The notes: generated from the letters alone by a model not told the origin. Positions 11,100-23,669 are shown, counted from the stretch's first letter. The stretch: 64,000 nt of DNA from Ostrinia nubilalis (GCF_963855985.1 NC_087118.1:8613001-8677000); one strand, 5' to 3'. Translations and numbers: made by a program.

Positions 11100-11681
11100 A
11101 GAAGCCGTTGTTCCTATTGTCATATCTTGAACGGTTTTGGAAATAACGTACATCGAAAGTTTCCAAAAATATCGATATGAATTCCCTCACTTTCGATCAG
11201 CTGCAGCGGGGTTCATCGAACGCAAATCATAGACTTTGTATTTTTCAGAATGTCAATTAGCCGCATTTTTTGCCTACTTCCTTTATCGATGTGTTAAAAG
11301 CATGTTTGTTCGTTAAATAAACATTTTAAATAGGTACTCACTAAAACTTTACATGGGTACGTACATTTGAAAAATTTTGTGAAAACTTCAGCTATCGAAA
11401 TCAGGCCACTTAATGGAAAAAAAATCGTAAGTAAATAACTTTTTCCGATAGCAACATCACTGCTAATGATAGTTATCAAACATTCTTAGACAACAGTTAC
11501 CGTACCTTCAGTCGAATTCTGTTATTATTTAATCTTTGAAATTGCATTTCCGCCCATCTTTAGCTTACTCCTAGTACCTTTCCTGGTACCACCAGGAGTA
11601 AGATTGAATTGTGTTCCGTATAAAAATAAGCATTTACTGGATTTAGTAACCAGTTTGTAAGTTCACCATAAGCACCAATAA
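11100..11681. other. Outer-element left interior, no gene
   Basis: This is AT-rich sequence between the left end of the outer TA element and a small MITE. I see no coding signal and no named repeat. Confidence 0.4.
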
Positions 11682-11992
11682 GGCCTCATAATTACGGAGC
11701 CGCAGCGCGTGATGCGGTACTTATTATCGCACGCATAAACACAAAAAATATTGATGCGAGACGGGTGAAGTGGTGGTGCCAGCTTCTCTTCGCGCGGTGA
11801 ATCCCGCAACAATAAACGCCGTGTGAGACGCATCGAAGCTATCCGCAGGATTCGGCTGCAAATAACGTTCCATTTCAAGAATACGCGTCTTAAATCGCTT
11901 TTCCGTAAAAGCACTCATGCACACACAATGCCAATGTTTGAACTCAGTACGTCGCACAACGTACGATGCCCGGCGTCTCCGTAAATGAGGCC
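11682..11992. repeat. 311-bp MITE with GGCCTCAT ends
   Basis: The left end GGCCTCATAATTACGGAG and the right end CTCCGTAAATGAGGCC are imperfect inverted repeats; they extend outward as TAAGGCCTC and GAGGCCTTA. A GC-rich interior gives rise to overlapping short minus-strand ORFs, which I regard as by-products. TAA/TTA flanks and the end sequence suggest a Harbinger-type MITE, but this is a guess. Confidence 0.65.
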
Positions 11993-12009
11993 TTAGTTTT
12001 ATGTCATTG

Positions 12010-12100
12010 GATACAGAGGCGTTCACATCATATTTTACAAAATCCTTGCAAAATGGCTCCTATTTAAGCAGCAAAAGGTTGATGTGAACGCATCTGTACC
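12010..12100. repeat. 91-bp miniature foldback element
   Basis: The 21-bp ends GATACAGAGGCGTTCACATCA (12010-12030) and their reverse complement at 12080-12100 pair with two mismatches around a 49-bp AT-rich centre. It is too small to code. Confidence 0.6.
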
Positions 12101-12218
12101 ATTATTATTATTTTGTAATAATTTGCCAATAATAATAACATTAATAGCGGCATTTAAAAAATGCTGAGAATTTAAAACAATTCTAAAATAATAATAATAA
12201 CAACAACAACAAAAAACG

Positions 12219-12552
12219 TGTTACGCACGCCTAATCTATGAAGATCGCTGCATCGACGCTGACCCAGTTTACCCAAATCAAGATTGCACATTGCACTATG
12301 GACCGCGCGGAGCAGCATCAGCAAAACGCGCCTCTCTTGACAACAGCATCAGCAAAATGCGCCTCTCATGACGACAGCGGCGACGTTTCATTAATTTTAC
12401 CAATTATTTTATAGTCATATTTGTTTCACACTTCGAGACGGTATCACTAGCTTACCTAATTTTACTTTTATTGTAATTTCTTTCTTTTAAATTAAATTTA
12501 ATTAAATAAAGTTTGCTTTTTCTTGGAACCTCCGGTTGCAGCTAACGAAATT
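12219..12552 (+). repeat. 5' LTR of the errantivirus-like element
   Basis: It starts TGTTACGCACGCC and ends CTAACGAAATT. An ATTAAATAAAG polyadenylation-type signal lies at about 12500-12512. Its sequence matches the right LTR base for base on reading. Confidence 0.93.
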
Positions 12553-12569
12553 GGCGCAGTCGGTAGGAT
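12552..12569 (+). promoter_or_regulatory. Primer binding site, tRNA-Ser type
   Basis: TGGCGCAGTCGGTAGGAT is complementary to the 3' end (with CCA) of the insect tRNA-Ser family whose acceptor arm ends in ACCGACTGCG. This primer is known from the 17.6/TED branch of errantiviruses. It shares its first T with the last LTR base. Confidence 0.85.
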
Positions 12570-12847
12570 ATTCGTGGTTAGGCCCGGGTCGCGTACGAAG
12601 ATTTCCGTTCACCGAGCCCTCCGAGTGGCTATCAAGTCGCGCTTCGAATATCCGAACCTACGGGAGCTGCAGTCCAGAGGTGAATCAAGCCATCGATTCG
12701 TCCAGAAGAAAATAATGCTGTAAGTCCTTGAATCTTTCAAGTCCTCACCTTCCTAATCCTAATTATATTAAACTTAAATTTTTATCCTTTCCAATCTTGT
12801 GCATGCTATTACTTTACTGTATTTTTTTTGTGTGTGTATTTTATTAG
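12570..12847 (+). other. Errantivirus leader before gag
   Basis: This is a non-coding leader. A good 5' splice signal (GCTGTAAGTCC near 12716-12726) and a pyrimidine/TG-rich 3' signal ending TTTATTAG at 12847 are present, and gag-like coding starts immediately after. The leader could therefore be spliced; errantiviruses do splice their leader for the env message. Confidence 0.45.
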
Positions 12848-13571
12848 TTCGTCAAAATTTTTCATCCAAGGGAATCGCGTACCGTTAGGTTAGATAGGGA
12901 TAGTAGAGCTATAAATAGATTAGGAGCAATAGACGAGTGTAGGAACTTAAACGAAAATCTGGCGCAATACGATATTGATGTTATTTACAAGTCTCTTAGG
13001 CTATTACCAGACTTCGACGGTAATCCGCACGTACTTACACGATTTATAAATCTATGCGACCAGTTAGTGTTGACCCACTTTTGCGCTGCGCCAGGGCACG
13101 AATTATCAAATTTAGCATTTTAAATAATTTTTTAACTTTATTTAAAATACCAAATAAAAATTTATTTGGTATTTTAAATAAAGTTACCGGCGCCGCGGCT
13201 AGACATATTAATGCGAATGGTATTCCAGAAACGTGGCAGGGTATAAAAACGGCCTTAATAAATAACTTCGCAGACCACCGCGATGAGTCCTCATTGTATA
13301 ACGATTTGGCTATGCAGACCCAGGGATCTAGTACCCCTCAGGAATATTACGAACGATGCCAGAATCTGTTCAGTACTATCATGACCTACATTTCGCTTCA
13401 CGAAACTGTACCTACAACAATAGAGTCTAAACGTGCTTTATACCAAACATTAACCCTCAAGGCTTATCTGAGAGGTCTAAAAGACCCTCTGGGATCAAAG
13501 ATACGCTGTATGCGTCCGGAATCCATGGAGAAAGCATTAGAGTTCGTGCAGGAGGAGTTAAATACTATCTA
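12848..13571 (+). pseudogene. gag: gag, N-terminal and central part, broken
   Basis: This is structural Gag of the errantivirus-like element. The first frame runs from a TAG just upstream of 12848, has no ATG, and contains the conserved LRLLPDFDGNPHVLTRFINL capsid motif. It is broken at about 13120-13185 by a perfect 25-bp inverted repeat, after which Gag homology continues in another frame (VTGAAARHINANGIPETWQ through LEFVQEELNTI). At 13570 a TA-target transposon cuts the gene; Gag resumes at 19309. The ORF that begins at 13054 in the second frame is partly out of register before the palindrome. Confidence 0.8.
13134..13185. repeat. Perfect 25-bp inverted repeat inside gag
   Basis: Bases 13134-13158 and 13161-13185 are exact reverse complements separated by two bases. 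The position coincides with the gag frame break. It looks like a short templated inverted duplication of the right arm rather than a transposon. Confidence 0.9.
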
Positions 13572-14199
13572 ACGGGTGTAAAAAAACCTATCCCGAAGCC
13601 GAAGACTACTTATTCTCCACATCATGGGGATCATTTTTTTCTTTGTGACCATACCTGGGAAACTTGTGGTTTAGGAGATATTGAAGGTCAAAGTCAGAAT
13701 ATTTTTTTCAAGATTTTTACATTATCAATTTCAATTCGTTGTTTAAAATTTTTTTTTCTAAGAAACCTTATTAAAATTTTGAGTATTTTCGTCACAATAA
13801 GGCTTTTTTCTTTACAATAAGAAATGGACAGCAGCGCGCGCACACACGCTCAAGCGCTGCCCCCACGCCCCGAACCGCAACCCGCGCTCGCCCGTGAGTC
13901 ATTCAACTCTACTGTGAGTTCAACGACTACGACTGGACCAACTGCACTGAGCTTAATCCAAATCTACCTAGTTTGTAAAAATGAAATGAGTACTTAAATT
14001 AGTTACTTACACCTTAATATCACCTTACCAGTTTAGTTTTTATTCTAAAAAATAATAAATTACATTTTAATTAATAAAAACCCTTTACACGAATTTGTTT
14101 CTTTCCGCAAATTAAATAATCTTACAGAACCTAGGTTGTTAACTAAACCGTGCTTTTACGCATAACCGTTATTCTATCACAATGTAGTATCACAGGTCT

Positions 14200-15020
14200 T
14201 ATTAGCTACGCAAGTGTGATAAGCGTAAGTAGGTATCATTAAAAAGTACCGTAAACAGATGAATAATGATCTTTTGAATGAGGCCTGTCATTCTTTACAT
14301 TAATAACTCTCTACTTCAATAACTTAAGTCTTTACGATAGTAATAAAATTCATAAAGTAAAACTCAAATTATTGCTTACACCACACCGCTCTAAACGCCT
14401 ACAGTAAACACCTGGCAATGTTACTCCTATCGTTGATTAAGGCATTCACTTTCGATAGGAGTGATGATTGTGTGTTCTTTAAACTTAATTGATTTCAGCA
14501 ACTAAATAAAAAGGTCTCTTTTTTCAGTCTTCCTTCCATACTCATTACTTCCTTTCTTCATAATTTACTTGAAATAAATAATGGTTATGCACGCGATTAT
14601 AAATAAACGTAATTTTAATCGTTAATCACAGGCAGTAAGCAGATGTGATAAACTTGTATCATTAAAAAGTACTGTAAACAAATGACAAATGCTTTTACAC
14701 ACAGGTTCATTATTTCTAGCTCTCTAACTTAATAAATTTTACGTCTTTACGATAGTAATTAATAAAATAAAACTTAACTTACTTATTACTGCAATCTGAA
14801 CGCCTAGAAATAACACACTGGCAAACTCTTGCTCCTTCACTTTCGATGGGAGATTAAAACATAAGATTTTATTTTTAAACTCGATTGATTTTAGAAACTA
14901 AACAAAATTTCATATCTTTTAGCACTTCTTTCATACCAATTACTTCCATTCTTCAACATAAAAAGATTCATCGTCTTGTTCGTGATTATTTTAAATGAAC
15001 GTAACTTTATTACACGGAAT
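14200..15020. repeat. Diverged tandem duplication, period about 430 bp
   Basis: Blocks such as GTATCATTAAAAAGTACNGT, TCTTTACGATAGTAATNAA and CACTTTCGATNGGAG occur in the same order at about 14225-14460 and 14655-14850. I see no coding. Confidence 0.65.
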
Positions 15021-15414
15021 AACTATCAAAATGTATTGATATTCTTATTGTTTTATTAATAACGATTGCGCATCTACAATTCATTCAAATTTGAGTATTT
15101 TGGAAGCTTGCTTAAAGCATTAATTATTATTAAGTATGCTAGGACGGATCTTTAGTTAACAAAGATTAATCAAAGTATTTTTGCCGCCGCTTTTACAATC
15201 TCATTCGTTGATAGACTTGCCTGTACTAAAGTGATGAAATTACATTTTTGTTAAGTTAAAAATTACGTAAATTTGTAGTTGAAAATGAAGAGTAATAACA
15301 AAGCGCTACCGATTCACGACGAACACATTCGATAGACGTATTGCTTGACTGTTATTGGTCAGTCAGTCTCGCCGCGCGGGGCAGTGCCTTTGTTGCGAGG
15401 GGCCGCACGGTGGG

Positions 15415-18412
15415 CTGATATTAGAGCTTCATAGACTTAGCGTCGCTCAAAAATCAAGTGCCGAATTTTGAAAAAATAAATATGCCAATGTGTTCCTTTA
15501 CCAAAAAGGAATATTTTATGTTATGTAACGTTTCTTGATAAAGTTATTATTTAATAAGTTATTGACAATTTCCTTTTTTTTTGTATGGAGCTCAACATTT
15601 ATTTTTATTTTATTCGTTATTCTTAAGCTTTCTTAAGAAATTGACTTTTGTATTATGTAATGCAACATATAAGCTATGTTATCACCAAGTGTCGCATTTC
15701 GGAAATCTTCGGAACATTGTCATTTTGGACTTTAAAATAAAAAAAAATAAAAAAAATTAAATAACTGCCAAATTTTGTAAATATAACTACGCCAATGTGT
15801 TCCTTTGCCAAAAAGAAATATTTTATGTTATGTAACTTTTTTTGATAAAGTTATTATTTAATAAGTTATTGACAATAATTACTTTTTTTTTGTATGGAGC
15901 TCAACATTTATTTTTATTTTATTCGTTATTCTTAAGCTTTCTTAAGAAATTGCTTTTTGTATTATGTAATGCATCATATAAGCTATATTATCACCAAGGG
16001 ACGAATCCCGGAAACCCTCGGAACATTGTCATTTTCGACTTTAAAATAAAAAAAAAGAAAAAGAAAACTGCAATGTTATGTACTTTCTTCCGTACTATTC
16101 TAACGAGGTGAAGAACTAAGCACGTTTTTTTATAGTGGTGTTCCCAGGAGGCCTAATCCACATGATTACTAAGGTTACTATAATACATATAATATTTGTT
16201 TTATGGAAACTAAGCCAGTTTGAAGTTAAAGAAGAACGGTCACGCCCCATACAAAAAAAAACCCAGACCCGACAGAAACGAGACATACCTCAGTTTTTTT
16301 GTCATGTCTTAATAAGTTAAATTATATATTTTTTATATTCGAAATCTATGTATAACACCAAAATATTACCCTTTGTTTTTGTTCAGGCGTTATACAAAAA
16401 CTAATACAAAATGCCTATTTATCACCAAAATTGGTAAATGTATGTACCTAAATGTCCATTACAGCTGCTATAGAATGTATCTAGGTGACCTGGAGATACA
16501 GCCGGATTATACAGGGTGGTTATACATATGGAACGATAAGTGATCTCACTCGATTATTTCTAAACTATACAAGATATCGAAAAACTAGTTACTGATTCTG
16601 AAAGTGCTTCACGAGCTCTTTCAAATGGTACCAATAATAGGTTACAGATTATGGAAGCTGGTAACATTGAATTTTTTGATTTTGTAACTTCTCGTTTCCA
16701 CCCTGTATAATCCGGCTGTATCTCCACTCCAGGTCACCTAGATACATTCCATAGCAGCTGTAATAGATATTTAGGTACATACATTTACCAATTTTGGTGA
16801 TAAATGGCATTTTGTATTAGTTTTTGTATAACGCCTGAACAAAAACAAAGGGTAATATTTTGGTGTTATACATAGATTTCAAATATAAAAAATATATAAT
16901 TTAACTAATTAAGACATGACAAAAAAACTGAGGTATGTCTCGTTTCTGTCGGGCTTGGGTCACAGATGACCGTTCTTCTTTATTGGTTAGACTCAAGAGC
17001 CACTTTCTGAAGCTACAAAAGTAAAGCTTTCTTTCTCAGTATCAGCCTAGACATGAAATTGATCATTTATAGTGGACTTTTTGGTGGTGTTGAAAACCTT
17101 TCTTGATGGCAATTACGTCTAAATTATTCATTTCTGTTGATATGGCTTTACAAATATCACATCGCTGCTTGTGCAGAGCTGCCATTTATCAACGATATTA
17201 TTTTTCTATCTATCAAGTGAGAATCAGTTATTACGAGATTGTCTTGCTTCCAGAATTTTATTACGATCTATTAAATTTTAAATTTCCGCGTCCATTAAGT
17301 TTTTTTCATTGTTAACATTAAAATAGGTCGACAATAATTAAATGCAGCTTATTTTGAATAAAAAAAAATGGGTCTCCTTCAAAAATTTGAAAAAGAAATG
17401 AGTCGATAGTAAAAAGTGGAGCTAGAAACCTTATTTTCCCTTATCCATTTTATCTGGAGACATCAAACCGAACGTTCATTTGGGCACTTACAAGTTGCCC
17501 TAAAACGCTAGAATCATCATTTTCGCAAATTTTGTTTCGCAGACCAAACTATACTACGTACATGGAGCTCTACATACGTATATGCCTGCAAGCATACAAA
17601 GTTATTGCTCACGGAAAAGATATTTACTTCCAATCAGAAAGTACTACACCACGCTCGAATTTTGCAGGAGAGCAACTAATGAAGATATTTTACACAATTT
17701 ATTTTTAAAATCTGATTCTCAGATATAGATAATAATATAAACTTCATAGAAAACACAAAGTTTTATCAACAGCAGCAAAAAGTTAATTAATAAATGATCG
17801 ATTTGATGATGAGGCTGATACTGATACTGAAAGAAAGCTTTACTTTTGTGGACATTAGCCTATTTCACGGTTCAGAAACTGACTCTGAATAACCAATAAA
17901 CTTAACTTCACACTGGCTTAATTTCCATAAAACATATTTTAATAATCTTACAAGTGGATTAGGCCTCCTGGAAACACCACTATAAAAAAACGTGCTTAGT
18001 TCTTCACCTCGTTAGGGTAGTACGGAAGAAAGTACATAACATTGCAGTAATTATTTTTTTTCGTTTTTTTTTTTATTTTTATTTTAAAGTCGAAAATGAC
18101 AATGTTCCGAGGGTTTCCGGGATTCGTCCCTTGGTGATAATATAGCTTATATGATGCATTACATAATACAAAAAGCAATTTCTTAAGAAAGCTTAAGAAT
18201 AACGAATAAAATAAAAATAAATGTTGAGCTCCATACAAAAAAAAAGGAAATTGTCAATAACTTATTAAATAATAACTTTATCAAGAAACGTTACATAACA
18301 TAAAATATTCCTTTTTGGTAAAGGAACACATTGGCATATTTATTTTTTCAAAATTCGGCACTTGATTTTTGAGCGACGCTAAGTCTATGAAGCTCTAATA
18401 TCAGCCCACCGT
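15415..18412. repeat. Nested long palindromes within the 5.7-kb transposon
   Basis: The arm at about 15415-15760, with a second direct copy at 15780-16230, is mirrored by 17895-18412 on the opposite strand. Inside, 16229-16523 mirrors 16690-16982, and 16978-17065 mirrors 17787-17880. At the very centre of the 16.2-17.0 kb palindrome sits a small CAGGGTGG-ended MITE (about 16522-16692), related to the fragment at 4241. The segment 17070-17785 has no recognised content. These are stacked palindromic MITE insertions. Confidence 0.75.
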
Positions 18413-18565
18413 GGGCCGCTCGCGCCTCGCGTTGCTCGTCGCACGGCCAGTTCGGTTTCTTCGGCCGTCGAATGCGCTTGCGACTTTTGATTGTTTTCTC
18501 GTGCGGATAGTTAGTGTGTGAACGTGTGATAGTGAGTGTGGTAATAGTGAATGTGTGAGGTAATA

Positions 18566-19006
18566 ATGAGTAGAAAGATGCCTAACCATACGTACAGTGC
18601 TCGTGAGTACGTAAACATGGTTTACTGTTATGGGAGGGCACGTGGAAACGCATCTGAAGCCCTGCAGGCTGTAGGTATCGGGCTGAACATCCTACAGCGC
18701 ACCAACGTACTGATGCACGTATTATTGTTCTGGCTGTACAACGTCTGTTGGACAATCAGCCGATTGTGCCTCCGTCCGCCTCGTCTAGGCGTGTATTGTG
18801 TCGGATTTGAGGAACTTAAATACCGGTCTGTACGTGAAGGAATACTGGAGCGCGCATCAAAACACGATTTACCTGGCACGCGTTTGCTTGCACGTGGAAG
18901 GCCGTCAGTTCGAGCCACAACTTGTCCGGTTGGAGCGGCCGATTCCAGACGACGTCGAAGGGGATTAGTCGGTAAGTACTTAGTTCTAAACCTAAACAAA
19001 TGCTAA
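18566..19006 (+). pseudogene. DUF4817-type HTH N-terminus of a transposase
   Basis: The ATG at 18566 opens MSRKMPNHTYSAREYVNMVY followed by YGRARGNASEAL, which is the pattern of the DUF4817 helix-turn-helix domain at the N-terminus of many insect mariner-related transposases. After about residue 40 the conserved continuation is found in another frame (RAEHPTAHQRTDARIIVLAV), so the domain is frameshifted. A strong 5' splice signal (GTCGGTAAGTAC) lies at 18969-18980, before the right end of the element. A GC-rich, CpG-containing leader at 18400-18560 could be the promoter. No catalytic domain follows. Confidence 0.7.
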
Positions 19007-19308
19007 AGGAATGTGTTTTTTGAATGTAGGAAGTGCATAATCTGGTAATTTTGTGTACAAAATACTTCTGCGGTCGCGGTAGGTAGTGGCGGTAAAGCGC
19101 GTACGCTCCAACCAATACACTCACACACACATAGGCACGGTCATTGCGTTGCGTGGCGCGCTGTACATTGCGGGCTGCGGAATATTGTATTTTTTTTAAT
19201 CATAAAAATAAAAAATATTTCCCACCAATAATATTTTGTAATATTACTTGGTTGGGTGTACAGAAGGCGTAGTTTCAGTCTTCGTGATAGGTTTTTTTAC
19301 ACCCTGTA

Positions 19309-20026
19309 TATGCAAAATCGTAACGAGAGTAACCCGTCACATAGGAAAGAGTGGTCTCCTTCACAGCCTAATAATTTTAATTTACCACTTAATAACTTTA
19401 TCCCGAAACAACCCTCATATAATAATTTTAATAATCCCAGGTCATTGATGCCACCTATGATTAACGGTTCTGGCCCTTCTCGGCAACAGCCTATCCAACC
19501 CTTTGCTCAAAATTGGAAGCCTAATAATTTTAGAGCTCATCAACCCCAGGGACTCACTAGAACGCAGCAAATGATGCGCGCCCCCTTGCCGAACTATAAC
19601 CCCGGCAGCCAAATTTTTAGAGCACCTAATCGACATTCACCACAACAGCCTTTTAATGGCCCCCGTCCTATGAGTGGAGTTAGTCAGTTTGTGCCGAAAC
19701 CCTTACCACCTACCGGTCGTGACTGGAGAATTTATGGGAATCCGCCCCCCAGCAATTATTTTAAGACTAGGGAAATGAATATGAACGAGTGCGAGTACGA
19801 CTATGACTATAACAACTATAATTACGCGGACTGTGAACAGGAATATTCCTACCCATCAGATCAATTTTCTTATTACGGGAACCCCAACTATACTGACTAT
19901 ACTTACTATGACAACCCCAACTTTTATTATGAACAACACCCTGGAACCGAAACGGTAGACCAGGAGGCTGGCGTAGTCCCAACCGAAAATTTTCAGCAAG
20001 CTTCCCAATCCGAAAAACCAAAATAG
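19309..20026 (+). CDS. gag: gag, C-terminal part
   Basis: Gag resumes in phase after the 5.7-kb insertion, so this is the detached 3' part of the gene. It is rich in Asn, Pro, Gln and Tyr, with no CCHC zinc knuckle, as is usual for errantivirus Gag; a Tyr/Asp run (ECEYDYDYNNYNYADCEQEY) stands out. The frame closes with a stop at 20024-20026. A canonical slippery heptamer A AAT TTT at 19987-19993 lies in the gag frame upstream of the stop, and the pol frame is the -1 frame, open across the overlap. The apparent start codons before 19309 belong to the inserted transposon. Confidence 0.85.
19987..19993 (+). promoter_or_regulatory. Probable -1 frameshift site, gag to pol
   Basis: A AAT TTT is in register as X XXY YYZ with the gag codons and lies 31 bases before the gag stop. 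The pol frame is -1 relative to gag and is open here. Errantiviruses are known to use -1 frameshifting at this junction. Confidence 0.75.
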
Positions 20027-23000
20027 AGCTTAATTTTCATATACAGAGACAGCTAGGGTTTATCCAGATTAGCAACCCTCCTTTAAAGTTATTGATTGAC
20101 ACAGGTGCTAATCAATCTTTTATAAACCCAGACGCTGTAACTAAATATTTTAATAATTTGCCTCTGAATCACGAACCGTTTGAAGTGACCAATGTTCATG
20201 GGACTAGTAAAAACGAGTATTCCATAACCTTGCCTTGCTTTCCAGAGATAAATGAAAATACTGACATTACCTTGTTCCTGTACAAGTTTCACAACTACTT
20301 TGACGGATTACTAGGATTTGACTTATTAGAAAAATGGGGATCAAAGATAGATCTTAAAAATAAAATGCTGCTAACTAGAAATGCGCAGATACCTTTACAA
20401 ATGTATGATTCTCGTAATGTTAATCTTTACGAAGATATCATCCCTGCTAATTCATCTAAACTACTGAAGCTGCCCATCAACACGAGTGATGGTGAAGTTT
20501 TAGTCCAACATCAAACTATTTGTAACTGCCTTATTTCAGATTGCTTAACCACAGTTAGTAACAGTAGAGGCTGGGTAGAAATTACTAACACTTCATCTAA
20601 CGATCTCATCTTTTCAATGGACCGCCCCATAGAAGCTGAATTATTTAACATCGAAAGCGTACAACCTGTAATCTCATCGGATCGTACACAAGCAGTTTTA
20701 TCTCGTTTGCGTACCGATCATCTCAACCCAGAAGAACTTGTTAACTTGAAAAATCTCTGTGCTAATTACGCGGATGTGTTTTATCTTGAGGGTGAACCGT
20801 TAACATTCACCAATAAAATAAAACACAAAATTAGAACGACCGATGAAATTCCAGTGTACACCAAGAGGTACCCATACGTTCACAGACAAGAGGTTAGGGA
20901 TCAGATAGATAAGATGCTCAAACAGAATATTATAAGACCATCAGACTCTGCTTGGAGCTCTCCTATATGGATTGTCCCCAAGAAAGCAGATGCATCAGGA
21001 AAGGTAAAGTGGCGTCTTGTCGTGGACTTTAGGAAAGTGAACGAGAAGACGATTGATGACAAGTATCCTATACCCAACATTACCGATGTCCTTGATAAAC
21101 TTGGTAAATGCCAGTACTTCAGCACCCTAGATTTAGCGTCAGGGTTCTATCAGGTAGAGATGGATCCGACCGATATTCATAAAACCGCATTCACCGTAGA
21201 AAATGGGCATTATGAATTTTTAAGAATGCCGATGGGTCTCAAAAATTCTCCGTCAACTTTTCAAAGAGTGATGGACAATGTTCTAAGAGACCTACATCAA
21301 ATATGCCTAGTGTACTTAGATGACATTGTCGTATTCAGTACTTCCCTACAGGAACACATAGTAAACCTGAAGAAAGTTTTTAATAGACTACGAGAATCCA
21401 ATTTTAAAATACAAATGGACAAATCGGAATTTTTAAAATTAGAAACGAGTTTCTTAGGCCACATCATTTGTAATGAGGGTGTGAAGCCTAATCCAGATAA
21501 AATTACCGCTATACAAAATTATCCCCTTCCTAAAACCCCAACTGAAATCAAACGTTTTCTCGGATTGCTAGGATACTATAGGAAATTCATCCCAGATTTT
21601 GCACGATTAACAAAACCACTAACTAAATGTCTTAAAAAAGGTTCTAAAATTACACTAGACAAAAATTACGTAGATTGTTTCAATCACTGCAAAACGCTTC
21701 TGACTAACGACCCTATCCTCCAATATCCCGATTTTTCTAAGGAATTCATACTAACAACGGATGCGTCTAATGTAGCTATCGGTGCTGTTTTATCCCAGGG
21801 TACAATAGGCTCGGATAAACCAATAGCGTACGCCTCACGTACACTTAATTCCAGTGAGCTCAACTATAGTACAATAGAAAAAGAGCTCCTAGCTATTGTA
21901 TGGGCAACTAAGTATTTCAGGCCTTATTTGTTCGGTCGTAAATTTAAAATTATAACAGACCACAAGCCCTTACAATGGATCATGAACTTAAAGGAGCCCA
22001 ATTCACGTCTCACAAGGTGGCGCCTAAAATTAAGTGAATTTGATTTTTCAGTAATATATAAACAGGGAAAGTGTAACACGAACGCAGATGCATTATCTAG
22101 GATAGAACTGAATAACGAAGAGCTCATGTCTATCGTAGCCAATCCATCTGAGAAAGCACCTACATTAGATGGATCTAGAACTATAACAGTCCCTTCAGAT
22201 AACTTTGGGACTGCGACAGTTCATACAGATAATGAGAACCCAATATTAGAAATCCTAATCTCCGATGAACCATTAAATAAGTTCACCAAACAAATTATTT
22301 TAAATATCGTAGGTGATATAAAAGGGCGCCCAATTGTGACTAAACCCTTTGATACGCACACTCGCATCACAGTTCAACTATCGCAATCTAACTTAGAGGA
22401 GGATGTTACGAACGCAATAAAAGAGTACGTGAACCCAAAGGTTAAAACGGGATTGCTTATTAACCCACCTTTGGCCATGTATTCCATCACTCCCATCATT
22501 CAAAGAACATTTAAGAGTTCATCAATGCAATTAATACTAACCAAAAGGGAATTAGAAAACGTTCGGGAATATTTAAGACAACAGGAAATTATTAACAAGT
22601 ATCATGACGGCAAAACCAATCATCGGGGCATAAATGAAACGTTTTTAGCTCTGTCTCACAAATACTATTGGCCCAAAATGCGCGAAAGTATTACTAAATT
22701 TATAAATGAATATACAGTGTGCGGTCAAGCAAAGTATGATCGAAACCCCGTCAAACAACAATTTAAAATAGTTGCTTCCACCAATAAACCTTTTGAGCTT
22801 GTACATATTGATTTATTAACAATCCAAGGTGAGAAGTTTTTAACCATCGTAGACGCCTTTTCTAAATACGCTCAGGCATACTATTTGCGAGACGGAACCG
22901 CTATTAGCGTAGTTCAGGGTTTTCTTAGCTTCTGCACACATCACGGCATACCTATCACCATAGTGACTGATAATGAGCCAGAGTTCACTAACCAACTTGT

Positions 23001-23217
23001 CGGTGAATTCGTAAGATTGCACAGAATACAGCATCACAAAGTTGCTGCGCATACACCCAATGAAAATGGAATTGTTGAAAAGTTCCATTCGACTATCCTA
23101 GAACATCTTCGAATCTTAACTTCAAACTCATCTTGTAACCTACACATAAAAATGATTCTGTCCCTAATCTTATGCCCTACGCCCTTCTCGCTTATAATAA
23201 TAGTATACACAGCCTAA
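20027..23217 (+). CDS. pol: pol: protease, reverse transcriptase, RNase H, integrase (broken end)
   Basis: Pol is in the -1 frame relative to gag. In order it shows an aspartic protease (LLIDTGANQSF near 20092), RT with FRKVNEKT, STLDLASGFYQ, MPMGLKNSP and the catalytic VYLDDIVVF box (near 21310), RNase H (TTDASNVAIGAVLSQG near 21760, then ELLAIVWATKYFRPY), and integrase with a zinc-binding region and DDE core (HIDLL, TDNEPEF, NENGIVEKF). In the zinc region the first Cys of the expected C-x2-C pair reads Tyr (NEYTVCGQAK). At about 23140-23210 the frame shifts and the remainder is in the next entry. The first ATG-like start is internal; expression needs the frameshift. Confidence 0.92.
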
Positions 23218-23669
23218 CCAAATGTAGACCCATTGAGGTAATAACTGGCCACTTTGATCCTCGGGACGCTTTTGACCTCGATCTTACAGTTCACTTATTA
23301 CAACAATACATGACTAACCATAAAGACAAAATGACTAATGCATATCAATTAATTCACGACTTAAGTACTGACTCCCGTAAGGCTTTAATGGATAACCGTA
23401 ATAAAAATAGGGAACCTGAGATTGACTACTGTCCTGAACAACAAGTATTTGTTAAAAATCCCTTTGCATCCCGGCAAAAACTAGCCCCACGTTTCACTCA
23501 TGATGTAGTCATGGCAGACCTTCCTATCCATATTTATACAAAGAAAAGACGAGGCCCTGTGGCAAAACATAGATTGAAGAGAACCCCTAAGAGCTCTAAA
23601 TTGTTACAGGACAGCAGTGGTAATCCACCTGGTTCTACGAACAGTAGTAACACAAGAGATAAGACTTGA
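23172..23669 (+). pseudogene. Integrase C-terminal part after a frame break
   Basis: It continues the integrase: LLAYNNSIHSLTKCRPIEV follows the DDE core, then a basic C-terminal domain with FVKNPFASRQKLAPRF and a VAKHRLKR stretch. It lies in a different frame from the main pol ORF, so an indel between about 23120 and 23172 separates the last helix of the catalytic core from the C-terminal domain. The frame overlaps the start of env. Confidence 0.85.

Larger units (their letters stand above)
13572..19306. mobile_element. 5.7-kb TA-target transposon nested in gag
   Basis: The ends are inverted repeats (right end, reversed: CAGGGTGTAAAAAAACCTAT; left: ACGGGTGTAAAAAAACCTAT) flanked by TA (13570-13571 and 19307-19308). 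Gag coding is in phase on both sides after removal. The body holds a diverged direct repeat (14200-15020), several nested palindromes (15415-18412), and a DUF4817-type HTH fragment near the right end. There is no DDE catalytic domain, so it is non-autonomous. Its end sequence and DUF4817 piece make it a relative of the outer element at 11038-47645. Confidence 0.88.

Noticed and set aside
11663..12026. Minus-strand ORFs of 83 and 100 residues
   Set aside because: They lie within and across the ends of a MITE and show no known domain.
15842..18238. Matching ORFs of 80-90 residues (AQHLFLFYSLFLSFLKKLLF)
   Set aside because: They are arms of the palindrome in AT-rich DNA; hydrophobicity follows from T-richness.
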